Origin: Amborella trichopoda
Taxonomy: Eukaryota > Streptophyta > Magnoliopsida > Amborellales > Amborellaceae
Assembly (NCBI RefSeq): GCF_000471905.2
Contig: NW_006499973.1
Location: 2,921,218 to 2,985,217 of the forward strand
Length of the DNA stretch: 64,000 nt
Reading direction: 5' to 3'
Under the pieces are notes generated by a model. That model had not been told where the DNA came from and did not search any database. It saw nothing but the letters and a program-made list of their open reading frames with translations. Numbering within the stretch: position 1 is the stretch's first letter; the number at the start of each line of letters is the position of its first letter. Both the position numbers and the translations under genes were made by a program. Positions 11,401 to 23,380 of the stretch are shown here, in pieces.

Positions 11401-12770
11401 ACAACGAATAAAAGATAGAAATTTTATCAAACAAAGTAGGGTCTCTTGTACAATGATATAACGTGATATCTATAATCTTTTGCTCAAACATAGGTGGATT
11501 GATCAAAATTAAACCTAATTATTGAAAATTTAAATTTAACATAGTTAAAAAATTTTTAAAAATAGATGCAAAATGACTATTTTGCCCCTATTTAACAATA
11601 CACAGAATTCCAAAACAGTCCCTGCTACTCCCTTAGAACGTACGTTATCTTCCATGGATGATCCGGAGTTGCTTCGGTGCCCGTTTGCCAAAAAGATGAT
11701 TGCTTTCTTGTAGGGCTCGTCTTGACAATCCATTGGATATCAATTTCGAGGCACGGGTTGTGTTTTTAAGCCATAATCATGCGACTTCAAATTCGTGCGA
11801 ATCTTGAAAATTTCATATTGATAGTGCACTCATTTCTTGAAGTTTTTTTGTGATTTCTTCACTGTATTGCACTGAGCATGCCGTCACGAACGTGTGGCAA
11901 CAAACACAGCTCGATTCCGTGCCCGGACGAAGATTTTGCAGTCTTGAGTTTTTGATCGGAATCTGAAATTTCGATGCCAGAATATACAGTCACTTTGATG
12001 CCTTTGTGTGCGAAATCCAACCGTTCATCTTGTACGGAGCTCGAACCAGAGATAGCTCTAGACCTTACGCGCGCGATGGAACTGATCTCATATAAATCCG
12101 ATTTGCAAACGCCGTGAGGCGTGTCGTTGCTAATTTTCCTGCAACTTTCTTCATGGATCATCTCTAGCTTTTTTCCCCGCTCGGGCATCGTCACAGGGCG
12201 TGCCATATATCGAAACGCTTGTCTTGACGAGATGAACATGCTCACAAAATTTGAGTACGATCCGACTCGGGATGAATGAGATATGGCCCTCGATAATCAC
12301 TGCTCGAGGCTGTAAAAACAACCACCTTTAATGGTGGTTTTGTGCAGAGAGGCCACACGGGAATAGTGTGCATCCTATCCTTTTTTGGTTTTTACCCATA
12401 ACTTTGTCTTGGAGTGCCCGATTAAGCCAAAAAATGATCCATATGGGTTTTCGACTGTGCCAGATCCAATGGCGGTGGTCCTATAACTGTTTGACGCACT
12501 AAAAATATGGTTCTAGTTACGGGGTTTGTTTCAGGGTGCTAGAGATTGATTCTGCCGAAATTGTTTCTCAGTCTGCACTGCCTTATAAACTTTGGAATGC
12601 GACAAAACTTGGTAGAAGACTTTTTGAAGTCCTTATGTAGATCTTGACTAGTTCTGGAGCCATTATGCGACTATCAAAATTCCACTAATGGTCAGGCTTT
12701 ATTGATCGACTTCTCCTTTTTATTCCGCATCGGGGACCCATGGTGCTAAAAAATATCTTCAAACAACCAC
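8480..12770 (-). mobile_element. LTR-A, minus strand, long copy
   Basis: From the LTR 3' end (8485-8600, matching rc of 35270-35320 and the 57950-58030 copy) to the LTR 5' part (12300-12770, matching rc of 32090-32520). It is about 4.3 kb, longer than most copies because of the low-complexity middle (8950-11330), which includes purine-rich tracts and a G+C-rich CpG-containing stretch at 10380-11050. A subrepeat containing 'cggcaatact.ctcgac' occurs near 8778 and 8885. It directly abuts the preceding LTR fragment at about 8480, with no internal region between them. Confidence 0.75.
10380..11060 (-). repeat. CpG-rich degenerate tandem repeat inside LTR-A
   Basis: Repeated phrases such as 'gttgcgcg.acgacgataag' (10680-10770 and 10850-10920), 'ggtcattgccgtgtgagtg' (10770-10790, 10930-10950, 11005-11020) and 'ttggggaaggata' (10614-10655) recur at intervals of roughly 30-170 bp. 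Long open frames on the minus strand here (9681-10706 and 10697-11239) are rich in Ser, Pro and His and follow the repeat; I do not call them genes. The stretch corresponds to the hairpin-bearing part of other LTR-A copies. Confidence 0.5.
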
Positions 12771-13115
12771 CGCCCATGAAAACTCAAGCAATAGAGATCA
12801 GGATTGGGTCGGGCTCGGGTCTAAGGCCCAAACACTAACCCATACCCAGCACCGGCTGTGTTCTCAATGTACCCAGCGCCCTCAATGTACCCAACGGCGG
12901 TTGTGTTCTCAATGTGCCCAGCACCGACTGTGTTCTTAATGCACCCAGCACCGGCTGTGTTCTCAATGGTCTAGCGTCGGTTGTGTTCTCAAAGCCTACC
13001 GTTGGCTGTGTTCTCAATGACCAAGCGTCGAATGTTTTCTCAATGACCTAGCACCGATTGTGTTATCAAAGACCAAGCGCCTGCTATGTTCTGAAGTCTA
13101 CCGTCGCGTGTGTTG
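12771..13115 (+). repeat. 26-27 bp minisatellite in the 3' region of int1
   Basis: The core 'tgtgttct' recurs at 12857, 12902, 12929, 12956, 12982 and 13007, then in decayed form near 13033, 13059 and 13085, giving a period of 25-27 bp. Units have the pattern accggctgtgttctcaatg plus ccag. The stretch before it (12780-12840) contains the 'gggtcgggctcggg' block, also seen near 27050 and on the minus strand near 45080-45110. It is therefore a regular module of the element 3' region, placed after the inserted minus LTRs. Confidence 0.65.
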
Positions 13116-13679
13116 CCACTGCACACGCTAGCGCCGTGTGTGTTACCTCCACATGCTAGCGTCGTGCATGTGCTAGCGCCGCACGTGCTATAACCTGGTC
13201 ACAACCATGTGTGCCTTACCACTATCCCTACTGTAGTTGCACCCGGGCTGTAACTCATGTTCCCCAGTGGAGTTACACTCAAGCCGTGACCTGCCATCCC
13301 CAATGGTGTCAGGAGCTGACCATTGTTCCTCATCTCTTGTAGGAGTCACACCCGTATTGCAACCCACTATCCCTAGTGGAGTTTGGAACATTCTTACCCC
13401 TTCAATCCTAGTGGGTATGTTTCACACCAAGTCCTTAATCCTTTGCCATCTTATCCCCAAAAGGAGTCGGATTACCTTCTATAAGCCTATTCTTCATGGA
13501 GTCTCACTTTTTACCCTTGAGAGTCACACTTACACCCTAATCCCCAGCAAATTCTGCTTCCGGTAGTCACTACCCATACGGCCACCATCTCCATCTAAGC
13601 CCTCTACTTGTGTATGGCCTTAACCATTTTATCCCCAGGCAGTAAAGTTGTCATCCATGCTTTTATTCCCCATGAAGCT
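13116..13679 (+). other. 3' region of int1, non-coding module
   Basis: Contains spaced phrases of the form 'ccccagtggagt' or 'cctagtggagt' (about 13264, 13372, 13402) and 'cccatgaagc'. Similar phrases are found at 28030-28330 and, reversed, at 44380-44590 and 62560-62720. No frame matches a known protein. It may be a degenerate repeat with a unit of about 100 bp. Confidence 0.5.
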
Positions 13680-14300
13680 TCACGTACATGAAAACCAACC
13701 ATGGTCCATGTAGCATGACCCTAAACTGCACAGTCACGGTCCAAACTATATGCCCTTAAACTGTAGCAGAGGTCGAGTTGCACGATCTTAAACTTCATGG
13801 TCTAAGATGCATGACTTTTAACTACATAACTACGGTCCAAGCTATATGACCTTAAACAATAGTGCACGTCCTGACCGCATGACGTTAAACTGCTTTGCAC
13901 AGGTCTCGAAGGCATGACCTTAAACTCGCCCCCATGCCCTTTACGTGTATTGTCATACACGCCTTCCCTAACTGACCCATTCGTGCACGCACATCGCCTT
14001 CATAATTCCCCAGTGAATCCATTTATTACTATTCATCATTCCCTAGTGAGTTTCACCCATGCTCACAAAACGGCGAGCCATCCCTCTATCCATGTCAGCT
14101 AATGGGTCATCACTTTTTACCTGCCAGTCCATCTTTCGTAGGCAGCCTTGTGCCATCTCCCCAAAGTGAGTCAAACCACCACCATGCTCACTCCGTGGCC
14201 TCCACAAACTGTCATCCATCCTCACCACGGTCCAACTGTATGACCTTAAAACTATAGCATATGTCCTTGTTGCACAACGTTAAAAGGCTTCGCACAGGTC
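13680..14300 (+). repeat. Degenerate ~70 bp repeat units, 3' region of int1
   Basis: Units with the key phrases 'gaccttaaactatag', 'catgacgttaaactgc' and 'cggtccaagctatatg' occur at 13700-13930 and again at 14215-14300. They are the reverse complement of the exact 70-bp array at 52371-53000. Between them (13930-14210) is a module with 'tcactggggaatc'-type phrases like 28620-28900. The order is the same in int2. Confidence 0.65.
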
Positions 14301-15398
14301 CCGAAGGCATGACCTCAAACATGCCCCCACAAAAAATAAAAATAAAAAATAAAATATAAGTAACAGGCATGGTGTATACCTGGACATGGGAATGACATGA
14401 GTAAAAATGATGGACGGGCATGATCTCAAAACCATGAGTAAAAGAGTTCCGTAAAATAAAAACCCGGGCACGGTGAAAACCAGAGAGGGCACCGTGACTA
14501 AAAATAGAAGAAAAGGGTGGATATGGTTGAAACATCATGGGTAAAAGAGCCCCAAATAAAAAGAGGTTGGTGAAAATCGTCTTTATGGCTCCACTTCCCA
14601 ATGTCCAAGTGGAAATGTACAAAAAAAGCTTGGACCAATAAGCAGGTTGATGTAGCACTCGCCTCCATAGGTGGCTTCAGCCCACATTCAAAGAAAAATC
14701 CCTGATGTCACAATACCAGGACTCAATACGAGCTTCAAGGAATGATTATGACTGCCTGAGTTCATTTACAAAAAGGACTCGAGGGACAAAAGACTCGCCA
14801 AGAAGATAAGACAAGTCTCATGAAGAGGAGAACTATTCCTACAAGGTCGCTAACACACTTCAAGATGCTACTGAAGATGCCCCAAGAAAGCCAAGTCAGC
14901 CATGACCTTGGACCTGTGATGCAGCAATTAGGATTGAATCCTCAAGGATCGCCTCGGACAAAGAAGGGAGGTATCTTGATTGTTGAAACCGCTGCTAGCA
15001 GTGGGCAGGGGTTATACCTAAAATCGGTCACCTTGATAAATTGAGGTACCCTGCCCGCCAAGGAATATCTGGTGCACAACGCAAACGGACTATGATAGAA
15101 GGCCCTTCAGCAGACTATCCAAAACAAGCAAACAAAACAAAATCCTCGAAACGTGGACCAACACCAGAGGATAACCTAGACGAAATGGGAAAATTCCCTT
15201 CAGCACGACACTTGACTGCCAAACAGGCCTGATTCTGACCAATGAGGTCTGTACAAAATCCTCAACTGTCAAAATCACAAACAATCCACGCGAGGGTGAG
15301 GACTTTGATAGGATCCCTCAACAGTCTCTTCTCCCCCCTAAGTCTCCACGGATGGACCTGTACATTGCATCCAAACATCTGAACATCCTAGTTACAGC
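14301..15398 (+). other. Terminal 3' region of int1 before LTR-A
   Basis: 14320-14690 is a module with repeated 'aaaaccagagagggcaccgtg' and 'atgagtaaaa' phrases. It is shared with 29095-29390 and, reversed, with 43680-43980, 47540-47880 and 61390-61670. 14700-15398 has no counterpart in int2 that I could recognise; short open frames at 14820-15044 and 15041-15232 show no family features. It ends at the family A LTR. I see no clear polypurine tract. Confidence 0.5.
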
Positions 15399-18050
15399 TG
15401 TTGGAAGGTATTTTTCATCAACATGGGGCCCCCGCTTAATAAAAACCTAGCAAGTAGTGAAAATTTTGACTATCCCGGAACTGCCCCAGAACTAGCTAAG
15501 AACTTCATGAGGTTTCTCAAGATTATCTTGTCAAGTTTTGTTTCATTTCGACATATCTAAGGCAGTGCTGATTGAGAAACAGTTTCGGTAGAATCCGCCT
15601 CTAGCACCTTGAAACGAACCCCTATAACTAGAGCTACATCTTCAGCATCCCAAATTATTGTGGGACCACAACTAATTGATGCAGCATAGTTGAAAACCCC
15701 TAGGGGTCAAGTTTCAGCTCAAACGAATGTTCCAAGAAGAAGTTATGAGCGACAGAGTGAAACTGGTGAAGCCGCACTCTATTCCCGTGCGACCACCCTG
15801 CAACACTACACCATTGAAGGGACAATCACGACCAGTTACTTTTGACTCTTATATCTTGGCTGTCCCACATCGGATCGTGCTAAAATTTTGTGAGCATGTT
15901 CGTCTAGTCAAGATGAGCGATTCGATATGTGGTACGCCCTGTGACGATACCCGAGCGCGAAGAAAAGCTAGAGCGAAGTTGCTGATTTGTGAAGAAAGTG
16001 CAGGAAATTTAGCAGCGTCATGTATTGCTCAAGCAGCCAGATCACTCCATTCGCGAGCTCGATTGATGCGAGATCAATTCCATTACCGACGTAAGTTCTC
16101 GAGCTATCTCTAACCCGAACCCCGTACATGATAAATGGTCAGATTCTGCACACGAAGCCGATGAACAGACTGTAAATTCCGTCGTCGAAATCCTTGATTC
16201 CGGCCAAAATTCCAAACTTGCAAAATCTTCTTCCAGCCATAGAATCGAGCTGCGTTTGATGCCCCGTGATCGTAGCGGCATGCTCAGTGTAAATCATCGA
16301 AGAAGACACAAAAAAACATCAAGGAACGAACACACTATCGATCCAAAATTTCAAGATCTACTAAAAAATCAAGTCACATGATTGTGCACCAAAAATTTGA
16401 TCCACGACTCGAAGTTGGTATCAAATCGATCGCCATGCCGAGCTCAACAAGAAAACAATCATCTTACGATCAACCGGGCATCATAATGACCCCGGATCAG
16501 CCATGCAAAAACACGCAAGTCCTAGGGCAACACAGGGATTGTTACAGAATTCCACAACTTGTTAAGAAGGGGAAAATTTGTCATTTCTCACCCTATGTTT
16601 TAATTTCTTTTAAATCAATTTAATCTTAATTTCTAGAAATTAGGGTTACTTTTGATCATCCACTCATGTTTGGGGCACACTTCTATACATACCCACCAGC
16701 ATTGTACGCAAAAAGAGATAGAGTGAGGAGAGGATACAAACACATACATACACACAAGAGAGAGTTTTCACTTAAATACAAGTTTCTCTTTCTTACCATT
16801 GTGGTGTTATATTTGAGAGAAAGAGTGAGGTGAGAGAAACTTCTGACCGATACCCCTAAGGTTGAAGTAAATCATCTCTCTCTTCGTCTTCTTCTTTTCT
16901 TCCCTTCTCTCTCTTTTCCCTCTACTTCGTCTGCATTCCTCGCGGAGGCCATGGGCGGCAGTGGAAATGCCGTGCATGCCTCTCTCTTGGTCTCACAGGT
17001 CGCGCAGGGTGATGGTAGCGCCATGCACGAGGCTCCTTCCCTTTCTTCTCATCTCTCTTTCTCCCAGTTAGGTCTGTAGATGGTGCTGCCCATCGTCGCC
17101 CACAGACATAGCTGCGACATCTTGGTGAAGAACCCAGATGGTGAGGCTTGTTGCCACATGCGGGGGTCTTCCTTTACGTCACGTCTAGCATAGACGGCGA
17201 TGCCTATCGCCACCTGCTAAAGGTCTTGGCAACACCCATCGTTACCTGCTAGAGGTCTTGGCAACACTCATCGCCGCCTGCACGCTTCCTCTGTGCATCC
17301 GGTGTTCATCGTAGTCGACCCTGTGCCCCGTGCCTATTGCCGGGCAACTTAAGAGGCACTATCACCTCGCGCTTCGACAAGAGGCAGCGCCATCCATGAG
17401 GGATGCATCGTCTCATCGTGTTGTCGACCGCGATGCCTATTGACGTCCGGACTGCCCTCTCTTTGTCGTCTCGCCCCTTTCTCTTCTCACTTGATTGAAG
17501 GCAGATATAGCTTAGCATCGCCATGCCGACTTTGGTTTTGAGTGGTATTGCCGCCGTGCTGGTCCTGTGAACCATGCCGGTCTTGCTATGACTCCGAGTC
17601 GACAACACCAAGTCATTCTGCTAATCTCGCCCCTCCGACGAGCTCTCTTCTTCTTTCTATCTTTCACTCAACCTTGCACTTCATCGCCTTATCACATGAT
17701 CGTGCATCGCTCTAAGACAAGGGTGGGTCTTTCGACCCACTTGTCTTACAAATTAACTATAGAAGTATTGTGTAGAAAAACAGGAGGATTACTGGTCAAG
17801 GGAGGCAATTCCAAACCAGCTCAAGTGGCTGGGGGGCTTTCTTCATGGTCCAAGAGGGCGCCCACACGAGCCATCCCGATTAAGTCCCGAACCCACCTAA
17901 AATTCCTCTATCATTAGTTGGTATACCTCCCCTTACCCTCGAGCAAGGTTCCGAGAGAGCGATCTTACATCTCGGGTTCATTAGAAACCCGAGACCCGTG
18001 CCACCTGATCATCCACATCTGGAGGGTGAGATTGAGGTACCTAACCAACT
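15399..18050 (+). mobile_element. LTR-A, plus strand; 3' LTR of int1 and 5' LTR of int2
   Basis: Shares sequence over its full length with 29595-31990; over 16320-16560 versus 30300-30540 I judge identity at roughly 85 percent. It begins near the tgttggaagg block (about 130 bp shorter at the 5' end than the 57776 copy). It has a TATA-like region near 16678-16692, a TC-rich part (16870-16930, 17040-17070), foldback motifs such as ggcgat...atcgcc (17198-17213), and ends at ccaact directly before the PBS. The 3' LTR (29595) lacks about 150 bp present here at 16040-16200. Confidence 0.85.
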
Positions 18051-18068
18051 TGACGACTCCACTGGGGA
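18051..18068 (+). other. Primer binding site of int2
   Basis: The 18 nt tgacgactccactgggga lie exactly after the LTR end. They differ from the plant Tat-type block TGGCGACTCCGCTGGGGA (from memory of the family) by two G-to-A transitions. The minus-strand element at 55754-55771 has the same 18-nt block with other transitions. The block would pair with a tRNA 3' end to prime minus-strand DNA synthesis; which tRNA should be checked by search. Confidence 0.75.
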
Positions 18069-19637
18069 TTTACTACCCCTTAGTCGGTTCGCTTTTGTTT
18101 GACCACTTTCTTTCTTTACTTTCTACACCTTTTTCTAGGGCACCTGGGTTGTTCAACCCATTCATTAGGGTTGGGGACTTCCTTATTTGTGCACTCGTGG
18201 CTGTCTCAGGGAAGCAAGCCACTTAAGCCTCCTTCCCTACCCTTCTTCTGAGTCAGGAGTCAGGATCTGGCTCTCAGGTTCTCACCTGGATCGATGCGAG
18301 AGGGGATTCGAAGATCCCTGCCTCCTCGCTTTCTCACCTTAGTCGACTCTCCACCAAAGCCCCTTGCATGGGTAGCACTGATGCTGCCGCACACCCTGCT
18401 ACTGGCAAGTCTCCTGCCAGTCATGCTACTGCGGTACTCTAAAAGGCTGCCCCGTCCGTCTCTGTGGAAGGAAAATGAATTTCCATGGTGTTCGAGGTTC
18501 ACGCAAGGCAACCCCCTGTGTTCATTCATCACTTTGAGCCTCCACATTTGGAGGGTCATTACACAGAGGCGAAGGTCCTGGGGTTTTCACCCCTCACACA
18601 CACTCAACGGCTCGTGGTCTATCCACTCGAGCCACACCTCGGGGCAGCCCTCATGTTGCCTTGAGCTCTAGTCCAAGGCTAGGCCTCATCGGGCCAAACT
18701 CTGCACACACCATGCATCCACCTTCCACAACTCGTGGTTGCGCTAGTTCTATGTCGCCTCGAGCACATGAGGGTCGTCCACCGTCCTCCCCCTCATCACA
18801 CACCGTTCCATCCTATGAGAGATCAGATTCCACCTCGTCCCTCATAGACACAAGCTTGTGGGTCTCGACCTCCTCAGGTCGATTCCATTGACCGAGCCCA
18901 GGCTGACCCCCAGGTCACCTGGATGGCTAACCCTAAAGGTGCACACACACCATCATTGTACGTCCCTCCCAGAATCAGACTCAAGCGGGGTCACGAGCCC
19001 TCCCCTCTTTCCTCTATCACTCTCTCGACGCCAGGCAAGCACCTCGAGCTCTAGTACTCGAAGGCCTTTTCTAAGAGTACCATCTTGAGCCAACCCCGGG
19101 TCAGCTGAGTACCTTGGCCGCACAAAGGAATTCGGGGCAACGGTTTGATGGCAGACAGGGGTCTCCATCCTCAAAAGAAGAAACCCATGTTGCTCTCCAT
19201 CCTTGGGCCCTCTCCTTGCTCCAGCTCATAGACATGGCCCTTGCCTGTTCAAAGAAAATGGGGCAATCCAGATCCCAGGCTCAGTTCTAGAATGAGGTCC
19301 ACAACTTCCTCATGACTAAGCAGAAGAAAGGCCTGCACGTCTTGATCACACCTCCAAAGCAGTCAAGGTCACCACCTCTGACGACCTGCCTTGTAACCCC
19401 TTCTTCCCTCTTGAAAATCAAGAACCTGAGCAGGTCCAGGAATATTTCTTGATGATCAGCACTCAGAAGCCATGGTCCCATGACCGTTAAGAATCGATCC
19501 TCACAAGATTGGCATCAAAGCCCGGGTCCAGTTGGGCAAGCTGAGCCCCTCCAGATGGACCTGCCATGCACGACTCGCCAACCTTGTCAGTCCGCTGCAT
19601 CACCTGACTCTGATCCCTAGAGGAAACAGTTAGTGTC
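18069..19637 (+). other. 5' leader of int2, possibly encoding a gag N-terminus
   Basis: Follows the PBS and precedes the recognisable gag. Open fragments (18294-18671, 18661-18891, 18858-19088) are short and overlap, rich in Ser, Pro, Thr and His, and have no known domain. From about 18850 on it is homologous to int1 1-747. The part 18240-18850 has no counterpart in the window because int1 begins later. It may be an untranslated leader or a decayed extra reading frame. Confidence 0.55.
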
Positions 19638-20500
19638 ATGGTGATCAATGACCTGAACGACATTCAAGAGGAGCGAATGAAAAATTTCGAGGAAATGATG
19701 CAAGCCATCCTCGCGAAGATGGAGTGCCTAGAGGCTATCAGATCCGCTTCTTCATCCAACTCACCAGCTGGTGAGGACACAATCCCTAGGCATACTCCCC
19801 CACCGGTCTCTCAAGATAGCTCTTTTGCTCACGGGGTCTCCCAAACTGACATAAATGATATGGTGGCCCATAGCCTCAAGAACAAGGTCTCAAGCATGTA
19901 GGAAATGTAGCTCTACCAGAAGCCATATCCTTCGTACATTGACCAGGTGCCGTTTCCCCCAAACTACCAAAAAGAGAAGTTCCCCTTGTTCAATGGTAAT
20001 ACGTCTCCTCACTAGTATACCACTCACTTCCAAGAAGCCTGCTGAGAGACGACAACTGATGGACGACTTCTCCTCCGCCAATTCGTTGAGACTCTCGAAG
20101 GACTAGCTTTTTAATGGTATGCTCGGTTGCCTCCGAACTCGGTGCATACTTGGCAAGAAATGGAGCAATTGTTCTACTAATGCTTCTACAAAGTTCAAAG
20201 GAATGTGGAGACCATCAAGCTCCTCACTCTGATGCAAGACCCCGGTGAGCTAGTTGACAAGTTCATCACCCGATGGAGAGAGATGGAAACCTTTCATGTC
20301 ACCCCCATGACCAAGAAGGAAGCGGTCCAGACCTGCATACGGAACATGCTTCCCAAAATCGCGCTACATGTCGAGGCATCTAATCCGGCCTCCATGTCAG
20401 AGCTCATCTCTAAGGCAGTTCGTATTGAGGAATTGTTCAAGCACGACAGTTCTTGTCTGGTTCAAGCTCTCGCTCTAACAGTTGGGGACATCAAAAGGTA
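19638..20500 (+). pseudogene. gag: gag capsid region, int2 (broken)
   Basis: Retrotransposon capsid protein. 19638-19901 encodes an N-terminal part with a short amphipathic helix (EERMKNFEEMMQAILAKME). The gag core follows across stops and a change of frame: the YPSYIDQVPFPPNYQ block, a WYARLPPNSVHTWQEMEQLF block near 20118-20180, and then the clean frame 20205-20501 with DKFITRWREME and KAVRIEEL. The order and spacing match int1 at 817-1615. Stops near 19902, 19910, 20012, 20047, 20112 and 20177 make it inactive. Confidence 0.88.
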
Positions 20501-21500
20501 GTGATCAGCGCGACCGTCACCATGGATGAGACTAAAGGCACAATGCCTCAAACTCTCGACCTCTCTAAGGCACAGATCCCTCAAGCCAGGGGTAAGCAGC
20601 AATCCTACAATACGGTCCCGCCCCCTAAAAATAGTAAGCTACATGACTACTTGGCCTAATGCCTGAATAAAATTTACCCCTTTGAAAAGAAGTCGACCCC
20701 CGCGCTGCTCTGATTGCAGAACATGATCCAGTTGCCGGAGGCCAATATTGAATAGTCGGCTGGGCAGGAGAAGAATGAGAAGTACTGCGCCTATCACAAG
20801 AGGGTAGCCCATCCCAATCGCGACTGCTATAAGATCAATGACACTATCGAAGCCCTTATCAACAAGGGTCCGATAAAGCTCGAAGAGTTGAAAAAGGCAT
20901 TCGGGGAAGCTGAGGAATCACGAATCGTCACGATCCAAGAGGATGACGAGGTACCCGTTATCTTTCATCTATTCTTCTCTATATTGCTCAAAGAAGGAAT
21001 CGTTGCCCCGAAGCCGATAAGGTAGCCTAAGTTCCTTCTTCTATGGACCATAAACCTCTAATGTGCATACCACCTGATACGAGGCCACGACATCAGTGAG
21101 TGCACTGGCTTCCATAAGCTCTTGGCCGAGAAGATGCAACAGTACCAAGAAGTTCAAGGCGACCCGGCAAGACACCCCTAGGTCCCTCTCTCGGCTGCGC
21201 AAGAAGACCTCCCAACGTAAGTTGAGGGAAATGCCAGGCAAGACCCTCTCTAGGCCTCTTCGAAGAAATGCTCCTCCAAGGTCTCGTTGCTCTCAAGGAT
21301 GCTAGATAGCCCAAATACCTCGACGAAAAAACCTTGGTTCCCATACCATCAAGTGTTGGGCCATGAACTTAAAGATTTCTCTAGGTTAGAGGCCATAGTC
21401 ACGTAGAAAGTCCAGCAAGGCCACATTGTCTGTGCGATCCTCCTAGAACACGTCCAAGCCTTCACCCCCGACAAAGAAGGAGCCACGCTACAGGCCCCTC
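20501..21500 (+). pseudogene. gag: gag nucleocapsid region with zinc knuckles, int2
   Basis: RNA-binding C-terminal part of gag. Two intact knuckles of C-X2-H-X4-H-X4-C form lie at 20786-20827 (CAYHKRVAHPNRDC) and 21064-21105 (CAYHLIRGHDISEC). The third, at about 21333-21380, has lost both outer Cys residues to Phe; in int1 the third is intact and the first is damaged. The second knuckle is preceded by an SILLKEGI block. Several stops (20657, 20713, 20752, 21024, 21059) break the frame. Confidence 0.8.
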
Positions 21501-22440
21501 ACGTGCGTGCACCAGATCCCTCAAAGCGCTCGACCTCTCAACCCTGGGAAGTCTACCATGGGCGAAGCAAGCTCAAGTTCCTAAAATGTGAGCCATTTCG
21601 CCAAGCTATGGCCCATCACCAGCCTAATAGGGCAGTCGAAACACTCCCTAGGTCAGCTCGCTGAAGGAGACATCCTCCTCAACCACCAGTCGAGGAAGAA
21701 TTCCTCAGGCCCTTTCCTCCGCTGCTGATTCTGCAGGACTCTCCCACGCGCAGCTCGCCTCATCTTATTATCCAATCAGGCGGACGAACCTGAGTCATCG
21801 ACATCTTAGGTGTCGTCCGAAATGGGTGATGACTTTAAAAGCACCCCACAACAGTCAAAGCTAGGGCAAGACGTTAAATACCCTTTGCCAATGTCCTCCG
21901 GCGACGGCATAAAAAGCTGCCCGACACATTCTAACTCTTCTTCTCCCCTCTCCTCTACTTTCTCCACAGGTACCGCTCGACGATGCCCAGACTTTGACTC
22001 TCTAAATAGAGAGCTCGGAGACACCAGCCTCACCATGTCGCAGCAAGAACGTCTCAGAGAAATGCTGGCCCGGGCGACAGGATTCTCGATAGCTGCCGAC
22101 GCCCTGGCATCCCAAGCCGAAGACGAGCTACCTTCAAGCTCTTGCTCCCACCAGACCAACCACATGATCTAAGTGCATGAAGTGTCGCCCGGCTTGAGGC
22201 AAGCACTGAATGAGTCCAAGCACAAGGCTAGGGGTCCCTCGCCTGAAGCCGACCTTTCTATTGCCTAGATCAGTCAGAGACTAGTCCCCTCCTACATTGC
22301 ACCCCTCCTAGAGGTCAAGATGTCGGGGTCATGGGTTGCTACACTCGAAATCAAAGAAGACCCTTCTGAGTCCCCCGATGAGGAACTCCAGGAAGCTCTC
22401 GAAGAATGGGAATAGGGCAGTCAGGCCACGACAGATGAGC
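21501..22440 (+). pseudogene. gag-RT linker, int2, without a visible protease
   Basis: A decayed frame open at 21810-22172, beginning with an MGDDFKS block, Ser-rich near its middle and with a QQERLREMLARATG helix near its end. It continues after a stop to an acidic stretch (SPDEELQEALEEWE) ahead of RT. It matches int1 2801-3770. The aspartic protease expected between gag and RT is not seen in any frame, although int3 in this window shows what it should look like. Either the protease was lost in the ancestor of both copies, or it decayed beyond recognition. Confidence 0.6.
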
Positions 22441-23380
22441 TCAAAGAGGTCAACCTGGGGGACGAAGCCAACCCAAGGCCAACCTTCATATTAGCAAAGA
22501 TGTTCCCTGAAGAAAAAGAAAGTTATGTCTCCCTCCTCCGATCAAATCAGGATGTCTTCACCTGGCAGTATCATGATATGCTAGGTCTAGACCCTCACAT
22601 TGTTGTCCACCACCTTGGCATCGATCCTACCATCAAACCCATAAAGCAGAAACCATGAAGGTTTAGGCCAGACCTCGAGATGCAGATCGACACCGAGGTG
22701 AAGAAGCTCATGCAAGTTGGATTCATACACGAAGTAAAATACCCAAGATGGCTGGCGAATGTCGTCCCAGTCAAGAAAAAGAACAGCCAAATCAGGGTCT
22801 GCATCGACTTTCGTGAAGTGAACACTACTTGTCTCAGGGATGATTTCCCTCTGCCATTCACCAAGATGTTGGTTGACTCCACAACCCATTGCCAAATCTT
22901 CTCTTTTATGGATGAATATTCTGGCTATAATCAAATAAGGATGGTGCTAGAGGATGAGAAGGCCATGAAGTTCTTAACTCCAAAGGGTGTCTTCTATTAC
23001 ACTGTGATGCCTTTTGGGCTAAAGAATGCCAACGCCATGTACCAGCGTGCCATGACAACCATCTTTAAGGACATTCTTCACAAGGAGGTCGAGTGCTATG
23101 TGGATGACTTGGTGGTGAAATTTGAAACAAAAGCCTCCCACTTCTAGGACCTAAAAAACATGTTTGAGCAGTTGCGGCGTCACCAACTCAAGATGAATCC
23201 CTTGAAATGCACCTTTGGCGTACGCTTGAGAAAATTCTTAGGGTTCATTATGAGATATCATGGACTCAAGATTGAGCTTGTCAAAATCAAGGCAATTCAA
23301 GATAGGCCGCCACCTACAACCCTCCACGAATTGCGGTCTCTCCAGAGACAACTTGCTAACATCTGAAGGTTCATTTCAAA
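22441..23380 (+). pseudogene. pol: Reverse transcriptase, int2 (nearly continuous)
   Basis: Best preserved domain of the window. The frame runs from about 22441 with a stop at 22658, then is open from 22680 to 23147 and on to 23366. Visible in order: FRPDLEMQIDTEVKKL, VPVKKKN, RVCIDFREVN, the DDFPLPF block, FSFMDEYSGYNQI, MPFGLKN, the catalytic YVDD at 23097-23108, and HQLKMNPLKC in the thumb. These are hallmark Ty3/gypsy RT motifs. Single stops after KASHF (23145) and QLANI (23364) inactivate it. The enzyme would copy element RNA into DNA in the particle. Confidence 0.95.

Noticed and set aside
14820..15232. Two Lys-rich plus-strand frames as a small gene
   Set aside because: Both are short, overlap in different frames and have no recognisable domain; they lie in the 3' region directly upstream of the LTR.
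16680..16800. CA/GA microsatellite as a separate locus
   Set aside because: The same stretch is in the other LTR-A at 30660-30770, so it is a part of the LTR.
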